Shown: positions 1 through 7,533, counted from the stretch's first letter. The stretch is 23,368 bases of DNA from Actinomycetota bacterium (GCA_003168295.1 PMST01000319.1:1738-25105), one strand, 5' to 3'. Numbers and translations are program-made. Notes: generated from the sequence alone by a model not told the origin.

Positions 1-227
1 TCCGGCGTGATCAGCTCCCAGATCCCGGGGACCGCACGGGCCACGAAAGCGGGAGCGAAGGTGAAGAACGAGGCGGTGACGACCGCCGCGCTGACCGGGG
101 CAAGCGGCGCCGCCCGGCCGGCGAAGTATCCCCGCCAGAACCCGCGCAGCCCGGCCCGCTCGAACGCCGAACGGGCCTCGGGCGCGAAGTAGGTTACCGC
201 GTGAATGGGCTCGAACAGAGTCCACAT
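1..227 (-). CDS. SCO6745-like family protein, 5' part only
   Basis: The gene starts at an ATG at 227 and runs off the left edge, giving about 75 residues beginning MWTLFEPIHAVTYFAPEAR. The stretch FERAGLRGFWRGYFAGRAAPL, followed by a hydrophobic VVTASFFTFAPAFVARA segment, matches what I remember of the actinobacterial SCO6745 family: cytoplasmic proteins of roughly 280 residues with no established biochemical role, thought to contain a winged-helix-like fold. No clear ribosome binding site precedes the ATG. I chose it because family members start just before the F-E-P-(I/V)-H-A-V motif. It is divergent from the membrane protein at 377, with 149 nt between them. Family recognition is from memory and the function is unknown. 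Confidence 0.7.
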   Translation of the reverse strand, partial: MWTLFEPIHAVTYFAPEARSAFERAGLRGFWRGYFAGRAAPLAPVSAAVVTASFFTFAPAFVARAVPGIWELITP

Positions 228-290
228 TGACCGCGCCGTTGGTGCCGTGGCCGCCACGACCGCCCCTTTCGCTGGGATCAACGATTCTCT

Positions 291-317
291 AGGGTTCTTT
301 TCCGGCAGGATAACCCT
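291..317. repeat. short inverted repeat in the divergent intergenic region
   Basis: AGGGTT (291-296) and AACCCT (312-317) are perfect 6-bp arms separated by 15 nt, between two divergent genes. This could be a regulator half-site pair or chance. I see no convincing -35/-10 pair. Nothing else stands out in 228-376. Confidence 0.25.
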
Positions 318-376
318 GGTCAGGCTGTTACACGTGAGGCGGCGTTCTTGCGCGCAAGCCGGGTAGGGGGTTAGTT

Positions 377-1690
377 ATGCGGACTGACCCGGCGAAAGCC
401 AACCGGAAGCCCGGTGCGGACACCGATGCGAGCGGCACGTGGCGCAGCTGGTGGCGGGGCTGGCGCACCTGGCTGCCCTTCCTGGTCAAGCCCTTGCGCC
501 GCGGCATTGTCCTGTTCGTCATAGCGCTGGTCATCGAGTACCTCGTGGTGCCCGAGCTGGTCGGTGCCAGCAAGGACCTATCCCTGCTCGGGCGGGTGAA
601 TGTCGGCTGGCTGGTCGCGGGCCTGGTCACCGAGTGCCTCTCGCTGTTCTGCTATGGCCTGCTGACCCAGGCCGTGCTGTCGCCTGCCGGGCCGGACGAT
701 CCGCCTAGGCCCGGCCTGTCCAGGCTGTTCCGCATCGACCTGGCCGCCGCAGCGATCGCGCACGTCATCCCAGCCGGGACGCTGGGCAGCGCGGGGATCG
801 GCTACCGCCTGTTCACCGCGGAAGGCATCAAGGGCAACGACGCCGCGGTCATGATGGCGACTAAAGGCCTGGGCTCGACCGTGGTACTGAACGTGCTGTT
901 GTGGCTGTCCCTCGTCGTCTCCATCCCCCTGGCGGGCTTTCACCCGATCTACGTGACCGTCGCCATCATCGGCGCCGTGCTGCTGTTCACGATCGCGGCC
1001 CTGACCTTCGGCATCACCCACGAGATCGGGCGCGCTTCCCGCATCCTGCACGCCATCGGCGACCGGATTCCCGGCCTGAGCGGTGAGCGGCTTGAACTGG
1101 GCCTGCGCGAGGCCGGGGCCTCATTGTCCGCGCTTGCCCGCGACCGGCGCACCATGTTCTGGTCGCTGACCTGGGCCTCACTCAACTGGCTGCTGGATGC
1201 CGCGTCGCTGTGGTGCTTCGTGGCCGCCTTCGGCCGTTTCGTCAATCCGGTGGAGCTGTTCGCCGCCTACGGGATCGCCAACATAGCGGGCGTGCTGCCT
1301 ATCACGCCCGCCGGGCTGGGTGTCGTCGATTCGGTGGCTCCGCTGCTGCTCGTCAGCTTCGGCGTCACCCGGAGCGTGGCCACCCTCGGCGTCCTGGGCT
1401 GGCGGCTAGTGAACTTCTGGCTGCCCATTCCGGCCGGCGCCGCTGCGTACGTGTCCCTCAAGGTGCCGCGGGGGGCGGGCCTGAAAGCCATGCGCGCCGC
1501 CGTGGCCACCATGATTTCGCACGGCGACCCGCCCCATAAGCCCCAGCCGTCCGAGACCCAACTCCATGAGACCCAACTCCATGATGCCCAGCCGCCTGAG
1601 AACCAGCCCCATGAGCCCCAGCTGCCCGATACGGGCTCGCCCGAAGCCCCCGAGGCTCCCGAGCCACCCGCATTTACTAGTGACAGGTGA
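377..1690 (+). CDS. YbhN/AglD-type flippase-like membrane protein (LPG synthase TM domain)
   Basis: This 437-residue protein has a basic, Trp-rich N-terminus (residues 22-33), then about eight hydrophobic segments. The block GVLPITPAGLGVVD followed by TLGVLGWRLVNFWLPIPAG is the hallmark of the lysylphosphatidylglycerol-synthase transmembrane family (TIGR00374/UPF0104). Proteins of this family are integral membrane proteins linked to lipid or polyprenol-linked sugar handling. This one lacks the C-terminal aminoacyl-transferase domain of MprF, so it is not a full LPG synthase. The start is supported by an AGGGGG ribosome binding site 6 nt before the ATG. The C-terminal 50 or so residues are hydrophilic, Pro/Glu/His/Gln-rich and repetitive, probably a cytoplasmic tail. 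The last 14 nt overlap the convergent gene at 1677-1856. The substrate cannot be inferred. Confidence 0.85.
   Translation: MRTDPAKANRKPGADTDASGTWRSWWRGWRTWLPFLVKPLRRGIVLFVIALVIEYLVVPELVGASKDLSLLGRVNVGWLVAGLVTECLSLFCYGLLTQAVLSPAGPDDPPRPGLSRLFRIDLAAAAIAHVIPAGTLGSAGIGYRLFTAEGIKGNDAAVMMATKGLGSTVVLNVLLWLSLVVSIPLAGFHPIYVTVAIIGAVLLFTIAALTFGITHEIGRASRILHAIGDRIPGLSGERLELGLREAGASLSALARDRRTMFWSLTWASLNWLLDAASLWCFVAAFGRFVNPVELFAAYGIANIAGVLPITPAGLGVVDSVAPLLLVSFGVTRSVATLGVLGWRLVNFWLPIPAGAAAYVSLKVPRGAGLKAMRAAVATMISHGDPPHKPQPSETQLHETQLHDAQPPENQPHEPQLPDTGSPEAPEAPEPPAFTSDR
1538..1627 (+). repeat. 15-bp coding repeats (pentapeptide units)
   Basis: Six consecutive 15-nt units encode KPQPS, ETQLH, ETQLH, DAQPP, ENQPH and EPQLP near the C-terminus of the YbhN-like protein. 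Two neighbouring units encode the identical ETQLH. The phase is maintained throughout, so copy number can change without a frameshift. This looks like a slippage-prone, low-complexity tail rather than a folded domain. Confidence 0.75.
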
Positions 1691-1856
1691 GCTTGGGATT
1701 CCCGCCGAAGTAATTGACCGGCCCGAAAAGCATGGTCACCGCGATCGTGCCCGCTCCCGCACAATCCGCAGACGACATGGTGTAGTAGTGCCTTTGTCCG
1801 GCGGCGACGGCGCCGAGGAGCAGCCAGATGAGGATCAGCACCCAGACTAGGCGCAT
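1677..1856 (-). CDS. 59-residue small membrane or secreted protein
   Basis: This short frame reads MRLVWVLILIWLLLGAVAAG at its N-terminus, a clear signal-anchor or signal peptide (residues 2-19). It is followed by a 39-residue tail with two cysteines (32 and 57) and an aromatic/glycine motif, GPVNYFGGNPK. A strong ribosome binding site (GGAGG, 5 nt spacing) precedes the ATG at 1856, which is the best reason to accept it despite its size. I recall similar 55-65 residue proteins of the form hydrophobic N-terminus, QR-Y, two Cys, GPLNY-G-NPK in many actinobacteria, all of unknown function. It lies 70 nt downstream of the two ABC exporter genes on the same strand, so it may share their transcript. 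Its last 14 nt overlap the 3' end of the convergent YbhN-like gene. Confidence 0.75.
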   Translation of the reverse strand: MRLVWVLILIWLLLGAVAAGQRHYYTMSSADCAGAGTIAVTMLFGPVNYFGGNPKLTCH

Positions 1857-1876
1857 GGTTACCTCCGGGGATGCAC

Positions 1877-1897
1877 GCCGGTAAAGCCGTCACCGGC
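1877..1897 (-). terminator. weak hairpin between the ABC operon and the miniprotein gene
   Basis: GCCGGT (1877-1882) and ACCGGC (1892-1897) can pair around a 9-nt loop, just after the ABC transporter stop and before the miniprotein's ribosome binding site. There is no T-run. It could be a partial terminator or a leader structure. Confidence 0.3.
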
Positions 1898-1926
1898 GGT
1901 GCTTTAGTGATATCAGGCCGTGCAAC

Positions 1927-3816
1927 TCAGCGATAGGCTCGCGCCTGCATCTCGTAGAGCTCGGCGTAAAGGCCGCCCTCCCGGACCAGGGACGCATGAT
2001 TCCCGGTCGCGGCGATCCGGCCCTGATCCAGGACGACGATCAGGTCGGCCATCCGGACCGTAGAAAACCGGTGCGAGACAAGCAGCGTAATCGCGCCCGA
2101 CTGGCTGGCCAGCTTCCGCGCGGCTAGGTAACGCTCGAACAGTGCGGCCTCGGTGATCGCGTCGAGGCTGGCCGTGGGCTCATCCAGGATGAGCAGCAGC
2201 GGCAGGTCGCGCATCATGCCGCGGGCCAGGGCCAGCCGCTGCCACTGGCCCCCGGAGAGCTCATGCCCGCCGGTAAAGGAACGGCCCAGCCGGGTGTCCA
2301 GGCCGTCGGGCAGGGCATCGGTGACCGCGGTTGCGTCGGCCCGGCGGAGTGCCGCATCCAGCGCCGGAACCTGGTCCAGGCGCGTCAGGTCGCCCACCCC
2401 GACCGTCTCTCCGGCCAGCAGCTCGAACCGCACAAAGTCCTGGAACGTGGCCGCCGTCCGCTGGCGCCAGGCGCCCAGGTCGACGTCGGTCAGCGGTATC
2501 CCGTCGAGCAGCACTTCGCCCGCTGTGGGCTGGTACATGCCGGTCAGCAGTTTGACCAGGGTGGTCTTGCCCGCGCCGTTCTCCCCGACCAAGGCTACGG
2601 CCGCCCCGGCCGGCAGGTGCAGGTCAATTCCGTCAAGCACGGTGCTGCCGTCCTGCGGGTAGCCAAAACTGACGCCGCGTAGCGTAATACCGTGGCTCAG
2701 CGCGGCCGGAGGAGACGGCAAAGACCCCGGTGACCCGGGGGCGGCGGTCTGACCGGCGCGGTCCGCCCGCAGCCGGTGGCCGTCGGCCGCGGCGTAATCC
2801 TCCAGCCACCGCAGCCGCCGGGCGGTCCGTGTGGTCGTGAGCAACTGGCCGATGGCGGCTGCGGCCTGGCCCACCTGGAGCTGAGCCCGCTGGATCAGCG
2901 TGACGGCGAGCACGACCTCGCCGACGGTGGCGGTACCGTACGCGGCCCGCACCACCACCGCCGCGATCCCGGCGACGAACCCGCCCGCGAATACTAGCCA
3001 GCCGGCCGCGCCGAGGACGCCGCCGAGCACAGCCGCCCGGGTGGTGCCCGAGTTCACCTGCCTGGCCAGGGCCCTGTGCCGGTCCCTGATCGGGCCCGCG
3101 GCCCCGAATACACGCAGCTCCTTGGCTGGTCCCGCCGAGGTGGCCAGTTCGAAAAGCTCGTTGGCGAGCCGGCGTTCCGGAGCCAGCCGCTCGTCGCTGC
3201 GCTGACGCAGCCAGACTGAAAGACGTTCCCCGGCGACCGGGGCGATCGCGCTCAGCGGCAACGCGGCCAGCGGCGGGAAGATCACGGCGAGGATCACCAC
3301 GATGCCGGCCGTCCTGAGTAGGACCTGGATGACCGAGAGGATCTGACGCGGGCCGTTCCCGAGCAGTCGCAGGTTCTGCTGGAGCAGGTCGAGCTCGGTC
3401 AGGTACGCCGGCCGCTCCAGATGGTCGACCCCGCTGACCGCGTTGATCTGTTCGGCGATACGGGCCGTCAGGTAGAAGGTCACCCGGTCTGACAGCACGG
3501 CGCCTGCGGTGCCCGCGAGCATGGCGAGCGCCCAGGTCGCCGTGTACAGGACGACGATGCTGATCACGCCGAGCACCACGCCCCCGGGCTGATGCCGCAG
3601 CGAGGCGTCGATGACCAGGGCCAGGCCCACCGGGTATAGCACCGACGTGATCGCACCCGCCATCAGGAGGGCTGCGGTATAGACGGTCCAGCCGGGTGCG
3701 GCCTGCCAGCCCCAGCTGGACAGGGACCCGAGCACCCCAGCCGCCCGGATAACCCGCCGCCGGATCCTGCCGCCCCCGTCCAAGCCTTCCCTCCCGCGGC
3801 GTCGCCCGGATCTCAT
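1927..3816 (-). CDS. ABC exporter half-transporter (TMD-NBD), second gene of the pair
   Basis: A 629-residue type I exporter half-molecule. The membrane domain spans roughly residues 35-330. It includes AKELRVFG (231-238), typical of the cytoplasmic coupling region in bacterial exporter half-transporters. The ATPase domain covers about 375-629, with Walker A GENGAGKT (411-418), Q-loop FQDF near 458-461, signature LSGGQ (520-524), Walker B LLLILDEP (540-547) and H-loop His582. All catalytic positions look intact. The signature continues as GGQWQR rather than the common GGQ(Q/R)QR. The ATG overlaps the stop of the upstream half-transporter by 4 nt (ATGA), so the two products are almost certainly made in equal amounts and form a heterodimer. 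I remember this subtype beside ribosomally made peptide clusters, but no precursor or modification gene is visible. The substrate is unknown. Confidence 0.92.
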   Translation of the reverse strand: MRSGRRRGREGLDGGGRIRRRVIRAAGVLGSLSSWGWQAAPGWTVYTAALLMAGAITSVLYPVGLALVIDASLRHQPGGVVLGVISIVVLYTATWALAMLAGTAGAVLSDRVTFYLTARIAEQINAVSGVDHLERPAYLTELDLLQQNLRLLGNGPRQILSVIQVLLRTAGIVVILAVIFPPLAALPLSAIAPVAGERLSVWLRQRSDERLAPERRLANELFELATSAGPAKELRVFGAAGPIRDRHRALARQVNSGTTRAAVLGGVLGAAGWLVFAGGFVAGIAAVVVRAAYGTATVGEVVLAVTLIQRAQLQVGQAAAAIGQLLTTTRTARRLRWLEDYAAADGHRLRADRAGQTAAPGSPGSLPSPPAALSHGITLRGVSFGYPQDGSTVLDGIDLHLPAGAAVALVGENGAGKTTLVKLLTGMYQPTAGEVLLDGIPLTDVDLGAWRQRTAATFQDFVRFELLAGETVGVGDLTRLDQVPALDAALRRADATAVTDALPDGLDTRLGRSFTGGHELSGGQWQRLALARGMMRDLPLLLILDEPTASLDAITEAALFERYLAARKLASQSGAITLLVSHRFSTVRMADLIVVLDQGRIAATGNHASLVREGGLYAELYEMQARAYR

Positions 3817-5669
3817 TTCGCGGCCTCGCCGAATCGTGCTGCCTGCAAGCCGAACAGCTGCGCGTAACGGTTCCCGGCCGCCAGCAGCGACTCATGGCTG
3901 CCCTGCTCGAGCACCTGACCGCCGTCAAGCACGCAGATATGGTCGGCCCGGCGCACGGTGGAGAACCGGTGCGAGATGATCACCGTGGTGGTGCCCGCGG
4001 TGATGTCAAGGAACCGGTCGAAGAAGTCGGCCTCACCCCGGGCGTCCAGCCACGCGGTCGGCTCGTCCAGGACCAGGATCGTGGCCCCATGGCGCACGGC
4101 GAACAGGGCGCGGGCGAGTGCGATCCGCTGCCATTGCCCGCCGGACAGGTCAACTCCGCCCTGGTAATGCCGGGACAAGACGGTCTGCCAGCCGTTTTCC
4201 AGCGACGTGAGCGTGTCGAGGGCTCCAGCCCGCGCGGCTGCGGCGGTGAGCCCTTCGGTGTCTTCCAGGAATCCGGGCGCCCCGAAACCGATGTTCTCGG
4301 CGAAACTGAGCGGGTAATGCGCGAAGTCCTGGAACACCACCGCCACCTGACGCTGCCACTGCGCCGGACTGAGCCGGACGAGGTCGATCCCGTCGACCAG
4401 GATCCGCCCTGCCGCGGGATCGTGCAGCCGGGCGAGCAGTTTGACCAGCGTCGTCTTCCCCGCGCCGTTGATGCCCACCACGGCCGTAGCCCGGCCGGCC
4501 GGCAGGACGAGATCCAGGTCCTCGAACACGTCCCGTTCGGCCCCCGGATAGCGGAAGCGCACCCGGTCGAAGCGAACCTCGCGCGCGGGCCGCCCGGCCG
4601 CGGGCTGGTCGCCGGACAGGTCGGGTCCGGCCGGCCTGAGCGAGGCCTCAAGCTGGCCGGCCCGAGGCAGACCCTGCAGCATCCAGGCCAGGGCTACGTC
4701 GTCCCAGGAGATGTCGCCGAGCGGCGTGGTCGCCGCCAGCATCGGCAGCATGACGGCCAGGGTGCCGAGCGAGATCTGCTGGCGGTACGCGGCCAGGCCG
4801 AGGTATCCGGCCGCCACCGCGAAGGCGGCCAGTACCGGCGCGCACAGCAGGAGGACCTTACGGTCCAGCCGCCGCAGCACCGCCCAGGGGGCGGCCATGC
4901 CGAGAAGCCATTGCGACCGGTAACGCTCGACCAGCCAGCCGCCTAGGCCGAACACCCGGGACTCCTTGGCCACCGGCGGCAGCGCCGCCAGCCGTTGCAG
5001 GTACCAGGCCCGGCGCAGCAGCTGCGAGCCGCCGGCGTACAGGGCTCCTTGTTCCCTGATCAGCTTGAGCTGCGGGCGCCGGATGATCATCCAAAGCGTC
5101 AGCATCCCCAGGCCCAGCCACCAGCGCCACGACGCGAGCACGGCGCACGCGATCAGGCCGCTGGCCCGGTTGCTCACCACGAGCGCGAGTGTCATCGGTG
5201 CGTCGGCCGGCATCTGGCCGGTCAGCTGTCCCTGCGCGAGCGCCAGGTCGTCGAGCACCTGGGGATCCTCCAGGTGCGAGATTCCGGCTGGTTCGGACAC
5301 CGCCGTCATCAGCCGGTCCTCGGTCCGGTAGACCAGGCGCCACTTCACCACCGAACTCAGCGCCGACTGCACCGGGCCTAGCAGCAGCGCCGCCGCGTAG
5401 GCGATTCCGGTAACCGTCAGGGCCTCGATCAAGCTGTGCCCGGCCTGCGACCGCAGCCCGCCGCGGGCGGCGGCTGGAATGTCGCCGACCAGCCGGCCAG
5501 CCGCGATAAGGACTAGGTTGGGCAACACTGAGGCTGCGGCGGCGTAGCTGGCGACGGCGAGCGAAAGCGGGCGGCTGGTCTCCCACAGCAGCCGGATCGC
5601 CGAGCCGTAGCCGGGCCCCGTAAGCGCGGGGAGGATTCGTTTGCGGAAATTCCTGCTCCGCTGTCCCAC
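3813..5669 (-). CDS. ABC exporter half-transporter (TMD-NBD), first gene of the pair
   Basis: A 618-residue partner of the gene at 1927-3816, with the same architecture. Membrane helices fill about residues 35-330. They include the coupling stretch AKESRVFG (234-241). The ATPase domain carries Walker A GINGAGKT (399-406), FQDF near 446-449, LSGGQ (508-512), Walker B ILVLDEP (531-537) and H-loop His567. Both halves therefore seem able to build two complete ATP sites, unlike heterodimers with one degenerate site. The start is a GTG at 5669 with only a poorly spaced G-rich stretch upstream. No in-frame ATG occurs for more than 100 codons. It is divergent from the sigma factor gene across 84 nt that include an AT-rich patch (5690-5711), the obvious place for its promoter. 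Confidence 0.92.
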   Translation of the reverse strand: MGQRSRNFRKRILPALTGPGYGSAIRLLWETSRPLSLAVASYAAAASVLPNLVLIAAGRLVGDIPAAARGGLRSQAGHSLIEALTVTGIAYAAALLLGPVQSALSSVVKWRLVYRTEDRLMTAVSEPAGISHLEDPQVLDDLALAQGQLTGQMPADAPMTLALVVSNRASGLIACAVLASWRWWLGLGMLTLWMIIRRPQLKLIREQGALYAGGSQLLRRAWYLQRLAALPPVAKESRVFGLGGWLVERYRSQWLLGMAAPWAVLRRLDRKVLLLCAPVLAAFAVAAGYLGLAAYRQQISLGTLAVMLPMLAATTPLGDISWDDVALAWMLQGLPRAGQLEASLRPAGPDLSGDQPAAGRPAREVRFDRVRFRYPGAERDVFEDLDLVLPAGRATAVVGINGAGKTTLVKLLARLHDPAAGRILVDGIDLVRLSPAQWQRQVAVVFQDFAHYPLSFAENIGFGAPGFLEDTEGLTAAAARAGALDTLTSLENGWQTVLSRHYQGGVDLSGGQWQRIALARALFAVRHGATILVLDEPTAWLDARGEADFFDRFLDITAGTTTVIISHRFSTVRRADHICVLDGGQVLEQGSHESLLAAGNRYAQLFGLQAARFGEAAK

Positions 5670-5720
5670 CGCCCCAGGCTACAGCGGATCGAATTAATTA
5701 AAATTTATTTGTTTGCCACC

Positions 5721-5746
5721 CATCCGATCTGGCCCCCGCCCCGAAG
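5721..5746 (+). promoter_or_regulatory. candidate SigK-type ECF promoter for the sigma/anti-sigma operon
   Basis: CATCC (5721-5725) is followed after exactly 15 nt by CCGAAG (5741-5746). The mycobacterial SigK promoter consensus I remember is CATCC-N15/16-CCGAAT, so this differs at one position. Transcription would start about 7-8 nt after the -10, at or next to the A of the ATG at 5754, giving a leaderless mRNA. The GAAGGTG within the -10 could instead act as a ribosome binding site if a promoter lies further upstream. Confidence 0.55.
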
Positions 5747-5753
5747 GTGTCAT

Positions 5754-6350
5754 ATGAACCCGAGTGACTCGGATGCGTCCCGGTTCAGGTCTGTGCCCAC
5801 CGATAGGAGGGGAGAGCGGGACCTAGACGACCTGCTCATCCACGTGGCGCGCGGTGACCAGATCGCGTTCGAGACGCTCTACGACCGTTTGGCCGGGCCT
5901 GTCTACGGTGTGATCCGCAGGGTTCTGAAGGATCCGTCCCAGTCCGAGGAAGTGGCTCAAGAGGTTCTCCTCGAAGTGTGGCGGACCGCGGCACGGTTCA
6001 ACCCGGCCTTGGGTGGTGCGGCGACGTGGGTGATGACCATCGCCCACCGTCGCGCCATAGACCGGGTCCGGTCCGTGACGGCGGCGGCCGACCGTGAGCA
6101 CAAGATAGCCGAGGTCGATACGCCACATGATGAGGTCGCCGAGGCGGTGGAAGCGAGCCTTGACGCCGAGCGGGTGCAGCGCTGCCTGGGCGGGCTCACC
6201 GAGATTCAGCGCGAGTCGATCACGCTGGCCTATTACGGCGGCCACAGTTACCGGCAGGTGGCCGAGTTGCTTAACGTCACGCTGGGCGCCGTCAAGACGA
6301 GGATCCGCGACGGGCTGATCCGGATGCGCGATTGCCTGGCGGTGAGCTGA
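5754..6350 (+). CDS. sigK: ECF RNA polymerase sigma factor, SigK (ECF19)-like
   Basis: A 198-residue protein with both ECF sigma regions. Region 2 (about 35-108) contains AFETLYDRLAGPVYG, the core-binding stretch SEEVAQEVLLEVWR and TWVMTIAHRRAIDRVR. Region 4 (about 140-192) ends in the helix-turn-helix SYRQVAELLNVTLGAVKTRIR, which reads the -35 element. The IAHRRAIDRVRS signature and the RskA-type neighbour point to the ECF19/SigK group. I chose the ATG at 5754, at the start of DNA resembling a SigK promoter. An in-frame extension to 5709 would translate through that promoter-like sequence and is unlikely. The stop overlaps the anti-sigma ATG by one base (TGATG), so expression is coupled. The pair likely responds to an envelope or redox signal sensed by the anti-sigma protein. 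Confidence 0.9.
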   Translation: MNPSDSDASRFRSVPTDRRGERDLDDLLIHVARGDQIAFETLYDRLAGPVYGVIRRVLKDPSQSEEVAQEVLLEVWRTAARFNPALGGAATWVMTIAHRRAIDRVRSVTAAADREHKIAEVDTPHDEVAEAVEASLDAERVQRCLGGLTEIQRESITLAYYGGHSYRQVAELLNVTLGAVKTRIRDGLIRMRDCLAVS

Positions 6351-7114
6351 TGAAGCTGTTCCGCCGTGATCTGCACTCCCTCAGCGGCGCCTACGCGCTC
6401 GACGCGCTTGACCAGGGCGCCGAATCCGAACGGTTCGCTCGACACCTGGACCGATGCCCGTCCTGCGCCAGCGAGGTCCGCGGATTCGCAGAGGTGGCGA
6501 CCGCGCTGGCCTTGGCCGCCACCACCGAACCGCCGCCTGAGCTTCGCGACCGGGTGCTGGCGGCCGCGGCGCTTACCCGCCAGCTTCCGCCCGAGGTCAC
6601 GTCCCGTGCGCGCTCGCACCGGGCTCGTGGACGCGCCAGGATCAGGGTGCCCTGGGTGCCGTGGCTGTCCGGTGTCGTCGCCACCGCCGCCATCGTCGTC
6701 GCGGTGCTCTTCGGCTTCGCCCAGGCCCACACCGATCAGGAACTGAACCAGGCCCGGGCGCAGAACCAGGCGATCGCCCTGGTCTTGTCGGCGCCGCAGG
6801 TCAAGCTGCTCACTCACGCCACGACAAAGGGCGGCGTGGCCACCGTGGTGCTGGCCGCGGACCGGCACGAGATGGTAGTGACCACCAACGGCCTGCCCGC
6901 GCTGCCCGCGGGCAAGGTCTACCAGCTCTGGCTGATCGGCACCACGAAGACCGTGTCGGCGGGCCTGCTGCCTGCAGCCACGTCAGGGCAGACCGGGCCG
7001 GTGCTGGCGTCCGGGGTGGTCCAGGGTGACATGCTCGGCCTCACCGTCGAGCCGGCCCCCGGAACGGCTAAGCCCACCACCACACCCATCCTGTCCCTAC
7101 CGCTACCCGTCTGA
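6350..7114 (+). CDS. rskA: membrane anti-sigma factor, RskA family
   Basis: A 254-residue single-pass membrane protein. The cytoplasmic N-terminus holds an anti-sigma zinc-binding domain: LHSLSGAYALDAL (8-20) and H32-x3-C36-x2-C39. The transmembrane helix is about residues 105-124 (WLSGVVATAAIVVAVLFGFA). The outer domain matches the RskA C-terminal domain, with the typical KVYQLWLIG and a closing VTVEPA-like segment (LTVEPAPGTAKPT). By family knowledge it holds the sigma factor inactive until regulated proteolysis releases it. The ATG at 6350 overlaps the sigma stop. Starting 18 nt earlier in frame is possible, but would add residues not expected before the domain. Four CCGTCTGA repeats begin at its last codons. 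Confidence 0.9.
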   Translation: MKLFRRDLHSLSGAYALDALDQGAESERFARHLDRCPSCASEVRGFAEVATALALAATTEPPPELRDRVLAAAALTRQLPPEVTSRARSHRARGRARIRVPWVPWLSGVVATAAIVVAVLFGFAQAHTDQELNQARAQNQAIALVLSAPQVKLLTHATTKGGVATVVLAADRHEMVVTTNGLPALPAGKVYQLWLIGTTKTVSAGLLPAATSGQTGPVLASGVVQGDMLGLTVEPAPGTAKPTTTPILSLPLPV

Positions 7115-7163
7115 CGCCGCTATCCGTCTGAGGGCCTACCGTCTGACGGCGCCACCCGTCTGA
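7107..7163. repeat. four CCGTCTGA repeats after the rskA stop
   Basis: CCGTCTGA occurs at 7107-7114 (containing the rskA stop), 7124-7131, 7139-7146 and 7156-7163, at spacings of 17, 15 and 17 nt. The flanks are partly similar (CTACC/TATCC/TACC/CACC before, GAGG or GACG after). The repeats fill the gap between convergent genes. They look like degenerate tandem duplication of the stop-codon region. Confidence 0.7.
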
Positions 7164-7166
7164 GGC

Positions 7167-7484
7167 TCAGACCGGCCAGCGGCAGCTGGTGACCTGCCCC
7201 CCGGTGATGGTGGCGGTGGCCGCCGGGCTGCGCTCGTCACGCCAGATCGTATACTGCCCCGCCGTCAGGCTCGGGTAGACCGCCGCGTACGCGGTCGCTG
7301 TGGCCATGGGACGCTGCCGCACCTGTGAGTGCGTCCGCCGCGCCCCGGGGTCATCGTCCCGGCTGATTTCGATCTCCGCCCCGTCCAGGTCGGCCGGCGT
7401 GTACAGGATCAGGGCGCCGACGCCCGCGCCGAGCTCCAGGACTACGGTGCCGGGACCGGTTGGGCCGGCGGCTGTCTCGGCCAT
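7167..7484 (-). CDS. small conserved protein, third gene of the DUF4331 set
   Basis: A 105-residue protein, predicted mainly beta: TVVLELGAGVGALILYTPADLDGAEIEI, then HSQVRQRP, YAAVYPSLTAGQYTIWRD and a C-terminal TATITGGQVTSCRW. I remember homologs in actinobacteria beside DUF4331 genes, sometimes labelled phospholipase, but I see no catalytic motif that supports that label. The start at 7484 is preceded by AAGGAG at good spacing. An in-frame extension to 7586 would bypass that site and overlap the DUF4331 stop, so I rejected it. There is no signal peptide or membrane helix. It follows DUF4331 by 98 nt containing a strong hairpin, and converges on rskA with 52 nt between. Confidence 0.75.
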   Translation of the reverse strand: MAETAAGPTGPGTVVLELGAGVGALILYTPADLDGAEIEISRDDDPGARRTHSQVRQRPMATATAYAAVYPSLTAGQYTIWRDERSPAATATITGGQVTSCRWPV

Positions 7485-7533
7485 GCTGTGCTCCTTTATC
7501 AGCACAAGAACTTGTCGCCACGAGAACCGTGCA

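Noticed and set aside
377..1690. MprF lysylphosphatidylglycerol synthase
   Set aside because: Only the membrane domain is present. The C-terminal aminoacyl transfer domain is replaced by a short repetitive tail.
7107..7163. CCGTCTGA repeats considered as a CRISPR array
   Set aside because: The units are 8 nt with 7-9 nt spacing, far too short, and there are no cas genes in the window.
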